Shown here: positions 40,490 to 50,100 of the stretch, one piece after another
Layout: each line of letters starts with the position of its first letter
How positions within the stretch are numbered: position 1 is the first letter of the stretch
Assembly (NCBI RefSeq): GCF_010723575.1
Contig: NZ_BLKZ01000001.1
Location: 4,712,001-4,776,000 of the forward strand
Direction: 5' to 3'
Length of the DNA: 64,000 bases
Origin: Mycobacterium bourgelatii
GTDB lineage: Bacteria; Actinomycetota; Actinomycetes; Mycobacteriales; Mycobacteriaceae
Made by a program: the position numbers and the translations under genes
The notes under the pieces: generated by a model
The model's input: the letters and a program-made list of their open reading frames with translations, nothing else
What the model was told of the DNA's origin: nothing
Database searches by the model: none

Positions 40490-42526
40490 ATGAGCGACGG
40501 TTCAGACTCGCGGGTTGGATCGATGTTCGGCCCGTACCGCCTCAAACGGCTGTTGGGCCGCGGCGGCATGGGCGAAGTCTACGAAGCTGACCACACGGTC
40601 AAGGAATGGACGGTCGCGGTCAAGGTGATGACCGCGGAGTTCAGCAAAGACGCGGTGTTCCGCGAGCGGATGAAGCGCGAAGCCCGTATCGCGGGCAAAC
40701 TCCAAGAGCCCCATGTGGTGCCCATCCACGACTACGGCGAGATCGACGGCCAGATGTATCTGGAGATGCGCCTGGTCGAAGGCACCGACCTGGACAGCCT
40801 GCTCAAGCGCTACGGCCCGCTGACCCCGCCGCGCGCGGTGGCCATCATCAGCCAGATCGCCTCGGCGCTCGATGCCGCCCACGCCGCCGGGGTGATGCAC
40901 CGCGACGTCAAGCCCCCCAACATCCTGGTCACCCGCGACGACTTCGCCTACCTGGTCGACTTCGGCATCGCCAGCGCCACCACCGACGAGAAGCTGACCC
41001 AGCTGGGCACCGCGGTGGGCACCTGGAAATACATGGCGCCCGAACGGTTTTCGAACGACGAGGTCACCTACCGCGCCGACATCTACTCGCTGGCCTGCGT
41101 GCTGCACGAATGCCTGACCGGGTCGCCACCGTACCGTTCCGACAGCGCCGGCACGCTGGTCACCGCCCACCTGATGGATCCGATCCCGCGGCCCAGCGCA
41201 TCACGAGCAGGCATTCCCAAAGCGTTCGATGCGGTGGTCGCGCGCGGCATGGCCAAGAGGCCCGAGGACCGCTACGCCAGCTGCGGAGATCTCGCGTTGG
41301 CAGCCCACGAAGCGCTCAGCACCCCCGACAGGGATCACGCGGAAGACATCCTGCGCCGCAGTCAGGAGACCACCCTGCCCGGTTCCTCGGGTCCGGTTGC
41401 AGGACAAACCTTGCCTGCGACGCCGACTCCGCCGCCGCGGCCGACCCCGTCGACTCCGCCGCCCGCTTCGCGGCCTCAGCATTCACCGGCCGCTTATGCC
41501 CCGTCATCCCACTCGGGTCAATCGGGGCCGATCGGGCAATCAGGGCCGATCGGACAATCAGGGCCGATCGGGCAATCGGGGCCGATGGGGCCGTCCGGGC
41601 CGATCCCCTACGCATCGGGTCCGATAGCCCAGCCGCGTCCGGGGCAGCCCGGTCCGCCAAACCCGCCGTCGTGGAACCCGCCGAGCGGTCCAGTGGCCGC
41701 GCCCCCCAATCAGCCCGCCCCGTTCTATCAAGGGGGCGGATGGGGCGGCGGGTCAGCCACGCCTCCGCCGCACGGGCAACCCCCCGCCCCCACCCCTTGG
41801 AACCAGGGCGCGCCGCCACCCCGCAAGCGCAATCCGTGGCCCATCGTGGCCGCGGTCGCGGTCGTGATCGTGCTCATCGTCGGCGGCGTGGCAATCTTCA
41901 AGTTCCTTCCAGACGACAAACCGAAGCCGCCGCCGAAACCGATAGGCGAGGATCGGCTGAGCTCGTTGCTACTCAGCACGTTGGAAGTGAACAGCGTGAT
42001 GGGGTCGTCGAGCATGACACCCGGGAAAACGCTTAGCTCGATGGACAATTCATCGCTGCAGTTCTCCCAGGCTGACTGCCAGGGCGCGCTTTACAACCGA
42101 CAGGCGGCGGTCTATGCCGGCACCGGCTTTACCGCGGTGAACGCGTTGGTGTCGTCGGAGCCGGGCGACAACTACGACCACTTCGTCAATCAGGCGGTGG
42201 TGGCGTTCCCGACCGCCAATAAAGCCCGCTCATTCCTGGACACATTGGCGCCCAAATGGAAGAACTGCGAAGGAAAAACCATCTCCGTCACGAACACGAG
42301 TAAGAACAAGACGTACCGGTGGACGTTCGGTCAGGTCGAGGGCGCTCCACCCAAGATGGACATCCTGGAAACGCAAGAGGGCGCTGACGGCTGGGAGTGC
42401 CAGCACTCGATGCGGGCAGAGAACAACATCGTTGTCGACGTCAATGCGTGTGGCTACCGGATCACCAATCATGGGGCCCAGATCGCGGACAAGATTACCG
42501 AAAAGGTCGAAAAAGAACAGGAATGA
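40490..42526 (+). CDS. pknH: Ser/Thr protein kinase PknH
   Basis: This 678-residue sensor kinase starts MSDGSDSRVGSMFGPYRLKR after GGGAGGA; the upstream TTG at 40475 is rejected. The kinase domain is intact (GRGGMGEVYEA, HRDVKPPNILV, VDFGIAS, LGTAVGTWKYMAPER). A Pro/Gly/Ser linker contains an 18-bp tandem repeat. One helix (about 449-473) leads to a PknH_C domain (about 485-678) with the four cysteines of the M. tuberculosis protein (QADCQG, KNCEGK, WECQHS, NACGYR). It lies tail to tail with the Rv1265 homologue, as in M. tuberculosis, so this copy is the orthologue. Known target in M. tuberculosis: EmbR. Confidence 0.95.
   Translation: MSDGSDSRVGSMFGPYRLKRLLGRGGMGEVYEADHTVKEWTVAVKVMTAEFSKDAVFRERMKREARIAGKLQEPHVVPIHDYGEIDGQMYLEMRLVEGTDLDSLLKRYGPLTPPRAVAIISQIASALDAAHAAGVMHRDVKPPNILVTRDDFAYLVDFGIASATTDEKLTQLGTAVGTWKYMAPERFSNDEVTYRADIYSLACVLHECLTGSPPYRSDSAGTLVTAHLMDPIPRPSASRAGIPKAFDAVVARGMAKRPEDRYASCGDLALAAHEALSTPDRDHAEDILRRSQETTLPGSSGPVAGQTLPATPTPPPRPTPSTPPPASRPQHSPAAYAPSSHSGQSGPIGQSGPIGQSGPIGQSGPMGPSGPIPYASGPIAQPRPGQPGPPNPPSWNPPSGPVAAPPNQPAPFYQGGGWGGGSATPPPHGQPPAPTPWNQGAPPPRKRNPWPIVAAVAVVIVLIVGGVAIFKFLPDDKPKPPPKPIGEDRLSSLLLSTLEVNSVMGSSSMTPGKTLSSMDNSSLQFSQADCQGALYNRQAAVYAGTGFTAVNALVSSEPGDNYDHFVNQAVVAFPTANKARSFLDTLAPKWKNCEGKTISVTNTSKNKTYRWTFGQVEGAPPKMDILETQEGADGWECQHSMRAENNIVVDVNACGYRITNHGAQIADKITEKVEKEQE
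41516..41605 (+). repeat. 18-bp tandem repeat in the pknH linker (five units)
   Basis: Units of the form GGGCAATCAGGGCCGATC start at 41516, 41534, 41552, 41570 and 41588. They encode GQSGPI four times (last one GQSGPM), then GPSGPI. The unit keeps frame, so copy number can change without breaking the kinase. This is a candidate strain-typing locus. Confidence 0.9.
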
Positions 42527-42535
42527 GGCGCCTCA
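42524..42535. other. Perfect palindrome carrying both stop codons of convergent pknH and Rv1265-like genes
   Basis: TGAGGCGCCTCA is a perfect 12-base palindrome. Its left TGA is the pknH stop and its right half gives the TGA stop of the opposite gene. No loop or T-run is present, so it is not a standard terminator. Confidence 0.8.
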
Positions 42536-43153
42536 GCCCTTGAGGTCCGGGCCCTGCGCCCGCAGGTCGTCAACGGCGGACATCGCGCTGCGCAATTTGT
42601 TCAGCCATTCTTCGGTGTGCTCACCGACCAGCTTGACCGACCAGGCCAGCGCGTCGGCCCGCGACCGCGCCACGCCCGCGTCGACCAACGTGTCGAGCAC
42701 TTGGCGTTCCGGTTGCTTGAGCCGGGTCATGACGGGAACCGCGATGTGCGTGAACAGGATTCGTTTGGTGCCGGTGGCTGAGCTCACGTCGACACCCCAC
42801 GAAACCTTGCGCCCGTAACGCGCCTCCGCTTCGTCGGCGATTCTCATTCGCTCGGACCGGGTTTCCTCGCGGAACCGCGAAACCCGCCCTGCGGCACGGG
42901 ATTCCGTTTCCTCCGCCTCGGATGCCTCGGGGTTCTCGGGGTTCTCGGGGTTCTCTGGGTTCTTGGATGGCAGCTTGCCGATGACCGTTATCTCCTCGCG
43001 ATCGACGATCACGGTCGGATCGCCGTCGAACCAGTGTTCCGGCAGTCGCCCGGCGAACCATTCGGCCGCGTCAGTGGCATCGGGTTGGTCGGCTTGCTGC
43101 CAACCGCCGGGCCGCCCGTATCGACGCCCGCGCATGTCGTGATGATGTTTCAT
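42533..43153 (-). CDS. Conserved mycobacterial protein, Rv1265-like
   Basis: This 206-residue soluble protein starts MKHHHDMRGRRYGRPGGWQQ. A conserved N-terminal part (AAEWFAGRLPEHWFDGDPTV, then IVDREEITVIGKL) is followed by an acidic NPE-repeat hinge (about 63-75) and a basic helical C-terminal part (RFREETRSERMRIADEAEAR, GVARSRADALAWSVKLVGEH). The latter resembles a small helical regulator domain, but I do not recognise a named fold. From memory, M. tuberculosis Rv1265 responds to cAMP and host conditions; an adenylyl cyclase gene lies just upstream here too. A strong palindrome abuts the start codon. Confidence 0.85.
   Translation of the reverse strand: MKHHHDMRGRRYGRPGGWQQADQPDATDAAEWFAGRLPEHWFDGDPTVIVDREEITVIGKLPSKNPENPENPENPEASEAEETESRAAGRVSRFREETRSERMRIADEAEARYGRKVSWGVDVSSATGTKRILFTHIAVPVMTRLKQPERQVLDTLVDAGVARSRADALAWSVKLVGEHTEEWLNKLRSAMSAVDDLRAQGPDLKG
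42929..42964 (-). repeat. 9-bp tandem repeat encoding an NPE run in the Rv1265-like gene
   Basis: GGGGTTCTC occurs three times in a row (42929, 42938, 42947), followed by a fourth variant unit. On the coding strand it gives NPENPENPENPE followed by ASE. It lies in a probable disordered hinge and is likely to vary in copy number. Confidence 0.85.
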
Positions 43154-43154
43154 G

Positions 43155-43184
43155 ATTACATGATTACACCGTTATACATGTAAT
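43155..43184. promoter_or_regulatory. Operator-like inverted repeat at the start of the Rv1265-like gene
   Basis: ATTACATG (43155-43162) and CATGTAAT (43177-43184) are perfect 8-base arms around a 14-base spacer, which itself contains a further TGTAAT. The near arm ends one base from the ATG. An AT-rich perfect palindrome in GC-rich DNA at this place is likely a repressor site, possibly autoregulatory. It does not match the mycobacterial CRP consensus TGTGA-N6-TCACA. Confidence 0.55.
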
Positions 43185-43454
43185 GGGAACCGCGTTCGCG
43201 GGCGGCGAACGACGACCGAACCGGGGCTCGTCAGGTAGCCCTCGGCCAGCGGTCCGACCATTGCTTATGCGCATACAGAGTTGTACGTTTAGAAGCGAAG
43301 CAGGCCCGGAAGAGACCGATTCAAGCGCCGGAATGAGGGGTGACAGCCGGCCGCGTCCGATCCGCATAAGACGGAGTCCGACGCCCCCAGAGTCCGTCCG
43401 GGCCTGCCCTATGCGTTCAGGGACTTATCCGCTGAGGGGCCGCACGGCCGTTCG

Positions 43455-44576
43455 CTAGGAGCCGCCCCGCCGCGCCCGATATAACTTCGTCTCACCCTTG
43501 ATGCCCTTGAGTCGGCGCGCGACGGCGAACTTCAAGTCGAACACCGCCTCATCCCCCAGGGCGTCGACGAATGAGTCCGCGACCAGCACCGTGCCCGGCC
43601 GCGCCACACCGGTGATCCGGCTGGCCGCATTCACCGGGCTGCCGAACCAATCACCGGCACGACTCACCGCCATTCCTGCGGCGACTCCGGCTCTGAGCCG
43701 AGGGAAAGCGTCGTCGGAGTCGACCACCTCGACCAGCTTGAGCACCGTGTCCAACAGGGGCGCCGGCTCGGGGCAGACGAGCATCACGGCGTCGCCGATC
43801 GTCTTGATCAACCGGACCGGTGGGGCGATCATGTCGCGGGCGAGGTCGGCCAATCGATTGGCAAGCTGCCCGAGTTCCTCGGCCGACATCACCTCGCCAA
43901 GCTTGGTGAAGCCGACCAGGTCGGCGAACGCGACCGCGATCTGGCGAGCACCCGGCAGGGGTTGACCGGCGGCCCGCTCGCCGGCATTGACCGCTTCGGT
44001 CTCCACCATGTGGCGAAGCTGCATGAACAGCATTTCTTGGGCTATCGGCCCGAGCAGTGGCGCGATCTGGCTGACCAGGGTTTTCGATGCCTTGGCGATC
44101 TCCAGCTCGGTGATGCCCGGGCGGATGATCGCCGACAGCGCCGCGTACCGCATGACTTCGGCGACGCGCGAGAGGCCGTCGGCAAGAATCCGCACCACGA
44201 GGACGACTTGGTCGGGATCCAGGCCTAGGTCGACGAACCGTTGCGCCAAGGCGGCCGCTTCGCCGTCGGCGCGCATGTGGATGACCGCGTCGGGATCGTC
44301 CACCCTGGCCAGGCCGATCGCCCGCTGGATCCGCTGCAGCAGCCCGAGGTCGATGCCATAACGTTCGCTGATCTCGCGGGTCGACACATAGGTGCCGTCG
44401 TCTCCGATGAGGTGCCGGGTGGCCAGCAGCAGCGGCGGATTGGTCGCCCTGATCTCGTCGGCAGTGATGCCCTGTTCGAACAACCACTTCACCAGCTCGG
44501 CGCGCTCGGCTCGCGCGGTGCCCTGCAGCCCATCGAGCAGATCTTCGACGACAGCATCCTCGGGAGTTCCGTCCAC
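43455..44576 (-). CDS. Class III adenylyl cyclase with N-terminal regulatory domain (Rv1264-like)
   Basis: This 373-residue soluble enzyme converts ATP to cAMP. It starts at GTG (44576), as MDGTPEDAVVEDLLDGLQG. The N-terminal half (about 1-200) matches the autoinhibitory pH-sensing domain known from Rv1264. The catalytic domain (about 205-370) has VAFADLVGFTKLG (first metal Asp), LIKTIGDAVMLV (substrate Lys and second Asp) and GSPVNAASRITGVARPG (transition-state Asn/Arg). It ends about 24 residues earlier than Rv1264. It is divergent from the glycosylase gene, with 39 bp between. Confidence 0.95.
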   Translation of the reverse strand: MDGTPEDAVVEDLLDGLQGTARAERAELVKWLFEQGITADEIRATNPPLLLATRHLIGDDGTYVSTREISERYGIDLGLLQRIQRAIGLARVDDPDAVIHMRADGEAAALAQRFVDLGLDPDQVVLVVRILADGLSRVAEVMRYAALSAIIRPGITELEIAKASKTLVSQIAPLLGPIAQEMLFMQLRHMVETEAVNAGERAAGQPLPGARQIAVAFADLVGFTKLGEVMSAEELGQLANRLADLARDMIAPPVRLIKTIGDAVMLVCPEPAPLLDTVLKLVEVVDSDDAFPRLRAGVAAGMAVSRAGDWFGSPVNAASRITGVARPGTVLVADSFVDALGDEAVFDLKFAVARRLKGIKGETKLYRARRGGS

Positions 44577-44615
44577 CCGCCCAACGTTAATGGCCGACCG
44601 CGATCATGGGAGGTG

Positions 44616-45116
44616 ATGACCACACCGCTGCTCAATGGACTGCCGCCGGTAGTCGACAACCGTGCCCGAGTGCTGATCCTCGGTTCCTTTCCCAGCGTGC
44701 AATCGCTGGCGGCGGGCCAGTACTACGCCAATCCGCAGAACGCGTTCTGGCCGATCGCCAGCGAGCTTTTCGGCTTCGCCGTCGCCGCGCCGTACGAACA
44801 CCGGCTGGCGGCAATGCAATTGCACGGCGTCGCACTCTGGGACGTGTTGCACCACTGCCGGCGCAATGGCAGCGCGGACTCCGCGTTCGATCGAAACAGC
44901 TTGGTGGTCAATGATTTTGCACGCCTGTTCGCCGAGTTCCCGGCGCTGCGACGGGTGTACTTCAACGGCGCGAAGGCGGCCGAACTGTATCGCAGGCTGG
45001 TCCCGCCGACGGACGGGGTGCACTACCAGCGGCTACCGTCCACCAGCTCGGCCCATGCCATACCGCGCGCCGAGAAATTAGCGGCCTGGCAGGTGATCTC
45101 GCGACATCCCTCATGA
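44616..45116 (+). CDS. DNA-deoxyinosine glycosylase-like protein (UDG superfamily)
   Basis: This 166-residue protein starts MTTPLLNGLPPVVDNRARVL after GGGAGGTG. It carries the UDG-superfamily block VLILGSFPSVQSLAAGQYYA, NPQNAFWPI, a central ALWDVLHHCRRNGSADSAF and C-terminal RLPSTSSAHA, as in family 6 (hypoxanthine-DNA glycosylase). It would excise deaminated adenine from DNA. The open frame extends upstream to 44241 but is antisense to the cyclase. Its stop overlaps the amiB2 stop region (tail to tail, 6 bp). I recall no counterpart at this spot in M. tuberculosis. Confidence 0.82.
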   Translation: MTTPLLNGLPPVVDNRARVLILGSFPSVQSLAAGQYYANPQNAFWPIASELFGFAVAAPYEHRLAAMQLHGVALWDVLHHCRRNGSADSAFDRNSLVVNDFARLFAEFPALRRVYFNGAKAAELYRRLVPPTDGVHYQRLPSTSSAHAIPRAEKLAAWQVISRHPS

Positions 45117-46502
45117 CAGGGGGGGCCGGCGGTGCGCCCACGGCCTGGCGACTTCGATCTGCGCGGCCAACGACAACAGCGTCGCCTCGTCGTAGGGCCG
45201 GCCGACGAGCTGCACCGACATGGGCAGCCCGTCGCCGTCGAAGTCCCACGGCACGACGGCGGCGGGCTGACCGGTGAGGTTCCAGACCTGTTGGTACGGG
45301 ACCCGTTGCGCCACCAACAGCAAGGTGGCGATTCCACCGCGGCGGTGATAGGCGCCGATGCGGGAGGGGCCTGTCGCGGTGCCCGGCGTGACGACGACAT
45401 CGACGTCGTCGAATATCGACTGGATCCGCGTGCTCGCCGCGCTCTCGGCGGCCAGCACCGCCGCCATGCGACGGTCGGAGAAAAACGACCCCATCTTCGC
45501 GATGTTGCGGGTACGCGGTTCCAGATACTGCGGGTGCGCCTGACCGTCGGCGTCGTCGCTGATTCCGCGCAGGAAGCGGGGCAGGAAGTTGGAATAGATT
45601 GCCCACGGCGGATATTCGGGATCGCGGATGACGACATCGTGTCCGAGATCGCGCAGCAATGCCCCCGCCTGCTCGAGCGCGGTCAATTGCGGCTTCCCGC
45701 ACCGGACGGGCAGCGGAGTTGGCGTCTTGGTGCTCAACGCAATTCGCAGTCGACCGGGCGCACGCGCGGCCGCCGCAGCGAACTCGCCCTCGGGTCCGGG
45801 GATCGCCGTCGTCGCGTCGAGGAACAGCGCGGCGTCCATCACCGACCGGGCGATGGGCCCATACACGCTCAGCCCGTACCACCCGTCGTCGTGCGGTTCC
45901 TGCGATATCCGGTGACGTTGCGTCTTCAGTCCGAATACGCCGCACCAGGTGGACGGGATGCGAATCGAGCCGCCGCCGTCGGATCCCAGTGCCAGCGGAG
46001 CTAACCCAGCTGCCACCGCCGCGGCGCTGCCGCCACTGCTCCCGCCCGGTGTGCGAGAAAGGTTCCACGGGTTGCGTGTTGCCCCGTATGACAGCGACTC
46101 GGTGAACGGCATGATCATCAGCTCGGGCACGTTCGTCTTGCCGATGATGACGGCACCCGCGGCCCGCAATCGGCGCACCACCTCGGAGTCCGAGTTCACG
46201 GCCGGGCCGTGCGCGCCGGTTCCGTAGCTGGTCACCTCGCCGGCGACGTCAGCATCGTCCTTGATCGCGACCGGCACGCCAAGCAGCGGCCGCCGCTCAC
46301 CGGCGTCGAGGCGCTGCTGGGCGGCCTCGGCCTCCTCGCGAGCGCCGTCGTAACGCACCACGCGGTAGGCGCGCAGATCGGAGTCCAGCCGTTCGATCCG
46401 TTCCAGGTAGACCTCGAGCAGCATCGGCGCGGTGATTTCCCCGTCGGCCAACATCCGCGCCTGTTCGGCGGCACCGGCAAAGGCGAGATCGCTAGGGTCC
46501 AC
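45111..46502 (-). CDS. amiB2: Amidase AmiB2 (amidase-signature family)
   Basis: This 463-residue enzyme starts MDPSDLAFAGAAEQARMLAD. The Ser-cisSer-Lys triad is visible: Lys in VPVAIKDDADVAGEVTS, and the serine-rich block SRTPGGSSGGSAAAVAAGLA followed by GSDGGGSIRIP. It hydrolyses amides, perhaps of xenobiotics or nitrile-derived compounds; substrate is unknown. It matches Rv1263. It is divergent from the HIT gene, with 83 bp between. Confidence 0.95.
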   Translation of the reverse strand: MDPSDLAFAGAAEQARMLADGEITAPMLLEVYLERIERLDSDLRAYRVVRYDGAREEAEAAQQRLDAGERRPLLGVPVAIKDDADVAGEVTSYGTGAHGPAVNSDSEVVRRLRAAGAVIIGKTNVPELMIMPFTESLSYGATRNPWNLSRTPGGSSGGSAAAVAAGLAPLALGSDGGGSIRIPSTWCGVFGLKTQRHRISQEPHDDGWYGLSVYGPIARSVMDAALFLDATTAIPGPEGEFAAAAARAPGRLRIALSTKTPTPLPVRCGKPQLTALEQAGALLRDLGHDVVIRDPEYPPWAIYSNFLPRFLRGISDDADGQAHPQYLEPRTRNIAKMGSFFSDRRMAAVLAAESAASTRIQSIFDDVDVVVTPGTATGPSRIGAYHRRGGIATLLLVAQRVPYQQVWNLTGQPAAVVPWDFDGDGLPMSVQLVGRPYDEATLLSLAAQIEVARPWAHRRPPLS

Positions 46503-46585
46503 TGCCGCAGCGTATCCCGCTCACCTGTGGTGTTCCTGACTGGTCCGCGCGGCCCCGCGGCGGAGCCGACCAGTACCGTGGCGAC

Positions 46586-47029
46586 ATGACCTGCGTGTTC
46601 TGTGCGATCGTCGCCGGTGAAGCTCCGGCCATCCGAATCTATGAAGACGACGACTATCTGGCCATCCTGGACATCCGCCCCTTCACGCGCGGTCACACCC
46701 TGGTCATTCCCAAGGAACACACCCAGGACCTCACCGACACCCCGCCGGAGACCCTGGCCGACATGATCCAGATCGGCCAGCGGATCGCCCTGGCCGCCCG
46801 CGCGACTGAGTTGGCCGATGCAACGAACATCGGTATCAACGACGGCCGACCCGCTTTTCAGACGGTGATGCACATTCACCTGCACGTGCTGCCGCGGCGC
46901 GACGGCGACAAGCTGTCGGTGGCCAAAGGCTTGCTGCTGCGTCGGGATCCCGACCGGGAGGAAACGGGCCGGCTGCTGCGGGATGCGCTGGCGCGCATCG
47001 ACGCGAGCCAGTCGGAGGAGAATTCCTGA
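46586..47029 (+). CDS. HIT-family nucleotide hydrolase (Rv1262c-like)
   Basis: This 147-residue Hint/HIT protein starts MTCVFCAIVAGEAPAIRIYE. The histidine triad is HIHLHVLPR, and the N-terminal CxxC (CVFC) is common in the family. Such enzymes cleave nucleoside phosphoramidates or acyl adenylates. The C-terminus (RDPDREETGRLLRDALARID) is typical of mycobacterial members. Confidence 0.93.
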   Translation: MTCVFCAIVAGEAPAIRIYEDDDYLAILDIRPFTRGHTLVIPKEHTQDLTDTPPETLADMIQIGQRIALAARATELADATNIGINDGRPAFQTVMHIHLHVLPRRDGDKLSVAKGLLLRRDPDREETGRLLRDALARIDASQSEENS

Positions 47030-47134
47030 CGACGACCAGCGGCTAGAAGCCTCGACAGCCCCGCGCAGCGGTCTATTCTGCTAAAGCGCGGTGTAGCTCT
47101 CCAGTGTTCACCGCAGGCCGGGGCTGGAGTGGCT

Positions 47135-50100
47135 ATGGGACGCTCGACACGGAATCCGTGGCGGCGCTTCGGGCTGTCCGCACGCGTCGGCTGGCTGATC
47201 GTGGCGGGCTACGGGCTGGGCATAGCGCTGGTCGTCGCCTCGACCTGGTTGGGCTGGCGGGGCGGTTATGCGACGGAACCGATCAACGAATTTGTGACGG
47301 TGCTCTGCCTCGTGGTCGGCGCGGCATGCGCCGGATTGGCGGCCCGGCGCCGGGCGGGGCGGCACCGGCTCGGCTGGCTGGCCCTAATGACGGCCCTGTT
47401 GGGTTGGGCGGTCGGCGAAGTCATCTGGGCGGTCGTGGAGGTCCGGTCGGAGTTCGAGCACGCCGCTCATCCGGCCGCGGCGGAGGTTGTCCAGATGCTC
47501 TATCCGCTGGGCGCCATCGCGACGCTGGTGCTGCTGTCCCGTCCGGTTCGCCGCATTCCCTGGCACCTGGTCCTGGACGGCGTCATCGTTGCCACCTCGC
47601 TGTTCGTGGTCTCGTGGGTGTCTGTCCTGCGAAAGCTGGTCATGGAGGGCAGTGGCCCAAAGGCGGCGACGCTCACCCATGTCGCCGCCGATGTGGTTGT
47701 CATGACGACCGCGATCATCGCGTTTTCGCGAGCTCGTGCCGAAAACCGACTGAGCCTGAGCGTGGTGGCCGGGGGGGTTATAACGATCGGTGTTGCCGAC
47801 CTCCTGGTCGTGTTCCACAGCGGGATGGGCAGCTACCACAGCGGCGATCTCGTCGACATCACTCGGATAGTCGGGATGTGCATGATCGCGCTGGCGGCCC
47901 TCGCGAGCATCAACGAGCCGCCCGTGCTGGCTTATCCGGACGAAACGCGGGCGGTGATCAGGTCCCGCGCGCGACTGTGGTTGCCGTACCTGCCGCTATT
48001 ACTGGCCGCGGTCGTCTGCATGAGTGAAGCGGTAGGGCAGATGATGGTGCACCGGCCGATATTGACCGTAGAGCTGGGAATCTTGGTGACCGCCGTGCTG
48101 GCCCGCCAGTTCGTCGTCCTTCTGGAAAACCAGGGCCTGCTGAAAGAAGTGTCGCAAGAAGCATTTCGAGACAGCCTGACCGGGCTGGCCAATCGCGCCC
48201 ACTTCTTGCGGCGCCTTGAGCAATCCGTCGGCAACCAACGGCAGACCGGCGCAACGGTTGCGGTGTTGTGTCTGGACCTGGACAACTTCAAATCGGTCAA
48301 TGACGCGTTGGGCCACCCGGCCGGCGACGAACTCTTGACCCGGGTCGCGGACCGGCTTACCACCGCGGTGCAGGAGTCCGGTCTTGTTGCCCGCCTCGGC
48401 GGTGACGAGTTCGCGGTGCTGATCGAAAGGTCGGTAGAGGAGTCGTGGGCGACGGCACAACGCGTCCTGGAATGCTTCAGCGCGGCAATTGTCATCGACG
48501 GCGTCCCGTTGGCCATCCGACCAAGCATCGGCTTCACCGTGGCCACCGCGTCGTCGAACTGCACCGTCGACGAACTCCTGCGGCACGCCGACCTTGCCAT
48601 GTATGCCGCGAAACGTGATGGCGGCCAATGCATTCGTAGTTTTGTCCCGATCTCGGATACGGCGATATCGGGGGTCGACGAATCCCCGGGTCCGCCCCAC
48701 CGCCGCGACGCCGGGGTGGTCGCGGACGTAACCGACACGCCCGCGAAGGTGCGGATCATGCGGCGAGGCACTGACGCAGCTGCGGCGTCCGTCGATGCAC
48801 CCGTTCGCGTACTCGATCAGCTGACTGAGGCCCCCCACGGCATCCGGTGGCCTCCCACGCTCATTCGAATCACTCTGGCGCTGTTGGGTATTGGCGTGGT
48901 GGCATTCGCGGTGGCCAGTGTGATCTTCCAAAAGACCGACGACAGCGTATTTCTCGCGAAATTCGTATATCCGGCGCTGAACCTGTTGCCAGCGATCGTG
49001 GTCGCCGTACGCGCGTGGCGGGTGACCGTGGACCGATACGGGTGGATTCTGATCGCGGCTGCGGCCACGTCGTCCGCGCTGGGCGACATCATCTACGCCG
49101 CGTGGGTGCCAGACGGACAATCGCCGTCGGCGGCGGATCCGGCGTACTTGGCGTTCTACCCACTGGCGTTTGCCGGCATCCTGCTGCTCATGCGGGCGCG
49201 GCTGAAGCGCGTGCCGATACCGGTGCGACTAGATTCAGTGGTGTGCGGATTGGCCATGGCCGCGGTGGCCGCGGCGCTCACGGCCGGGCCCATCGATGCC
49301 GCCGCTACCCGCGCGCCGGCCACGGTCCTGGTGGGGTTGCTTTATCCCTGGGGCGATCTGATGCTGCTGGCGTTGGCAGCCAGCATGTTGCCAATCCTGG
49401 GCTGGCGCAACGAACGTCGTTGGATTCTGCTGGTGCTGGGATTCGTACTGTTTGCCGCCGCGGACACCGCCTATCTGTTCGAGACGTCCGCCGGTGCCTA
49501 CCGCGCCGGCACCGTGCTGGATGCCTGCTGGCCGGCCTCGGCCTATTTCATCGCGTTGGCGAGTTGGGCGCCGTCTTCGCCCGCGCCGGCCCAACCCAGA
49601 CGTGGGCTGGACTCTTACCTGGTACCCGTGGCGTGCACCGTCGTGGCGCTTGCGGTCACCATCCTCGGGCACAATTCGCTATCGGCCACGACACTGGCCG
49701 CGTTGACCCTTGTCGCGGTCGCTGCCCGATACTCGGTGACCTTCCGGGATGTCAGTTTCTTGGCCGAAAGCCACAAGCAGGCCATGACCGACGACTTGAC
49801 GGCCTTGCCCAATCGACGCGCGATGGTCACAGCGCTCATCACAGCACCCGTACACCCGCCCTCGTTGGCGGCCAGGATGCCGTCCCGCCGGGCATTGTTG
49901 CTGTTGGAACTCTATGAGTTCCAAGAGATCAACGACTCGATCGGGCGGCACTTCGGCGATGACCTGTTGTGCCACATCGCGAATCGACTCTCGGCCAACG
50001 TTCGTCGCGGCGATCTGCTTGCACGGGTAAGCGATAACCAATTCGCGGTGCTGCTGTCCGAGGGCGCAGACCTCATCGCCGCGCGTGCGCAGGCCGGCCG

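Noticed and set aside
41516..41605. CRISPR array
   Set aside because: The 18-bp units are directly adjacent without spacers and are in frame inside pknH.
43155..43184. CRP (cAMP receptor protein) site before the Rv1265-like gene
   Set aside because: Arms do not match TGTGA-N6-TCACA, so it is reported only as an unassigned operator-like palindrome.
43185..43454. Possible small gene between the adenylyl cyclase and Rv1265-like genes
   Set aside because: Only a short Arg/Pro-rich frame without ribosome site; apart from a TATGCGCATA palindrome at 43266-43275 nothing convincing was seen.
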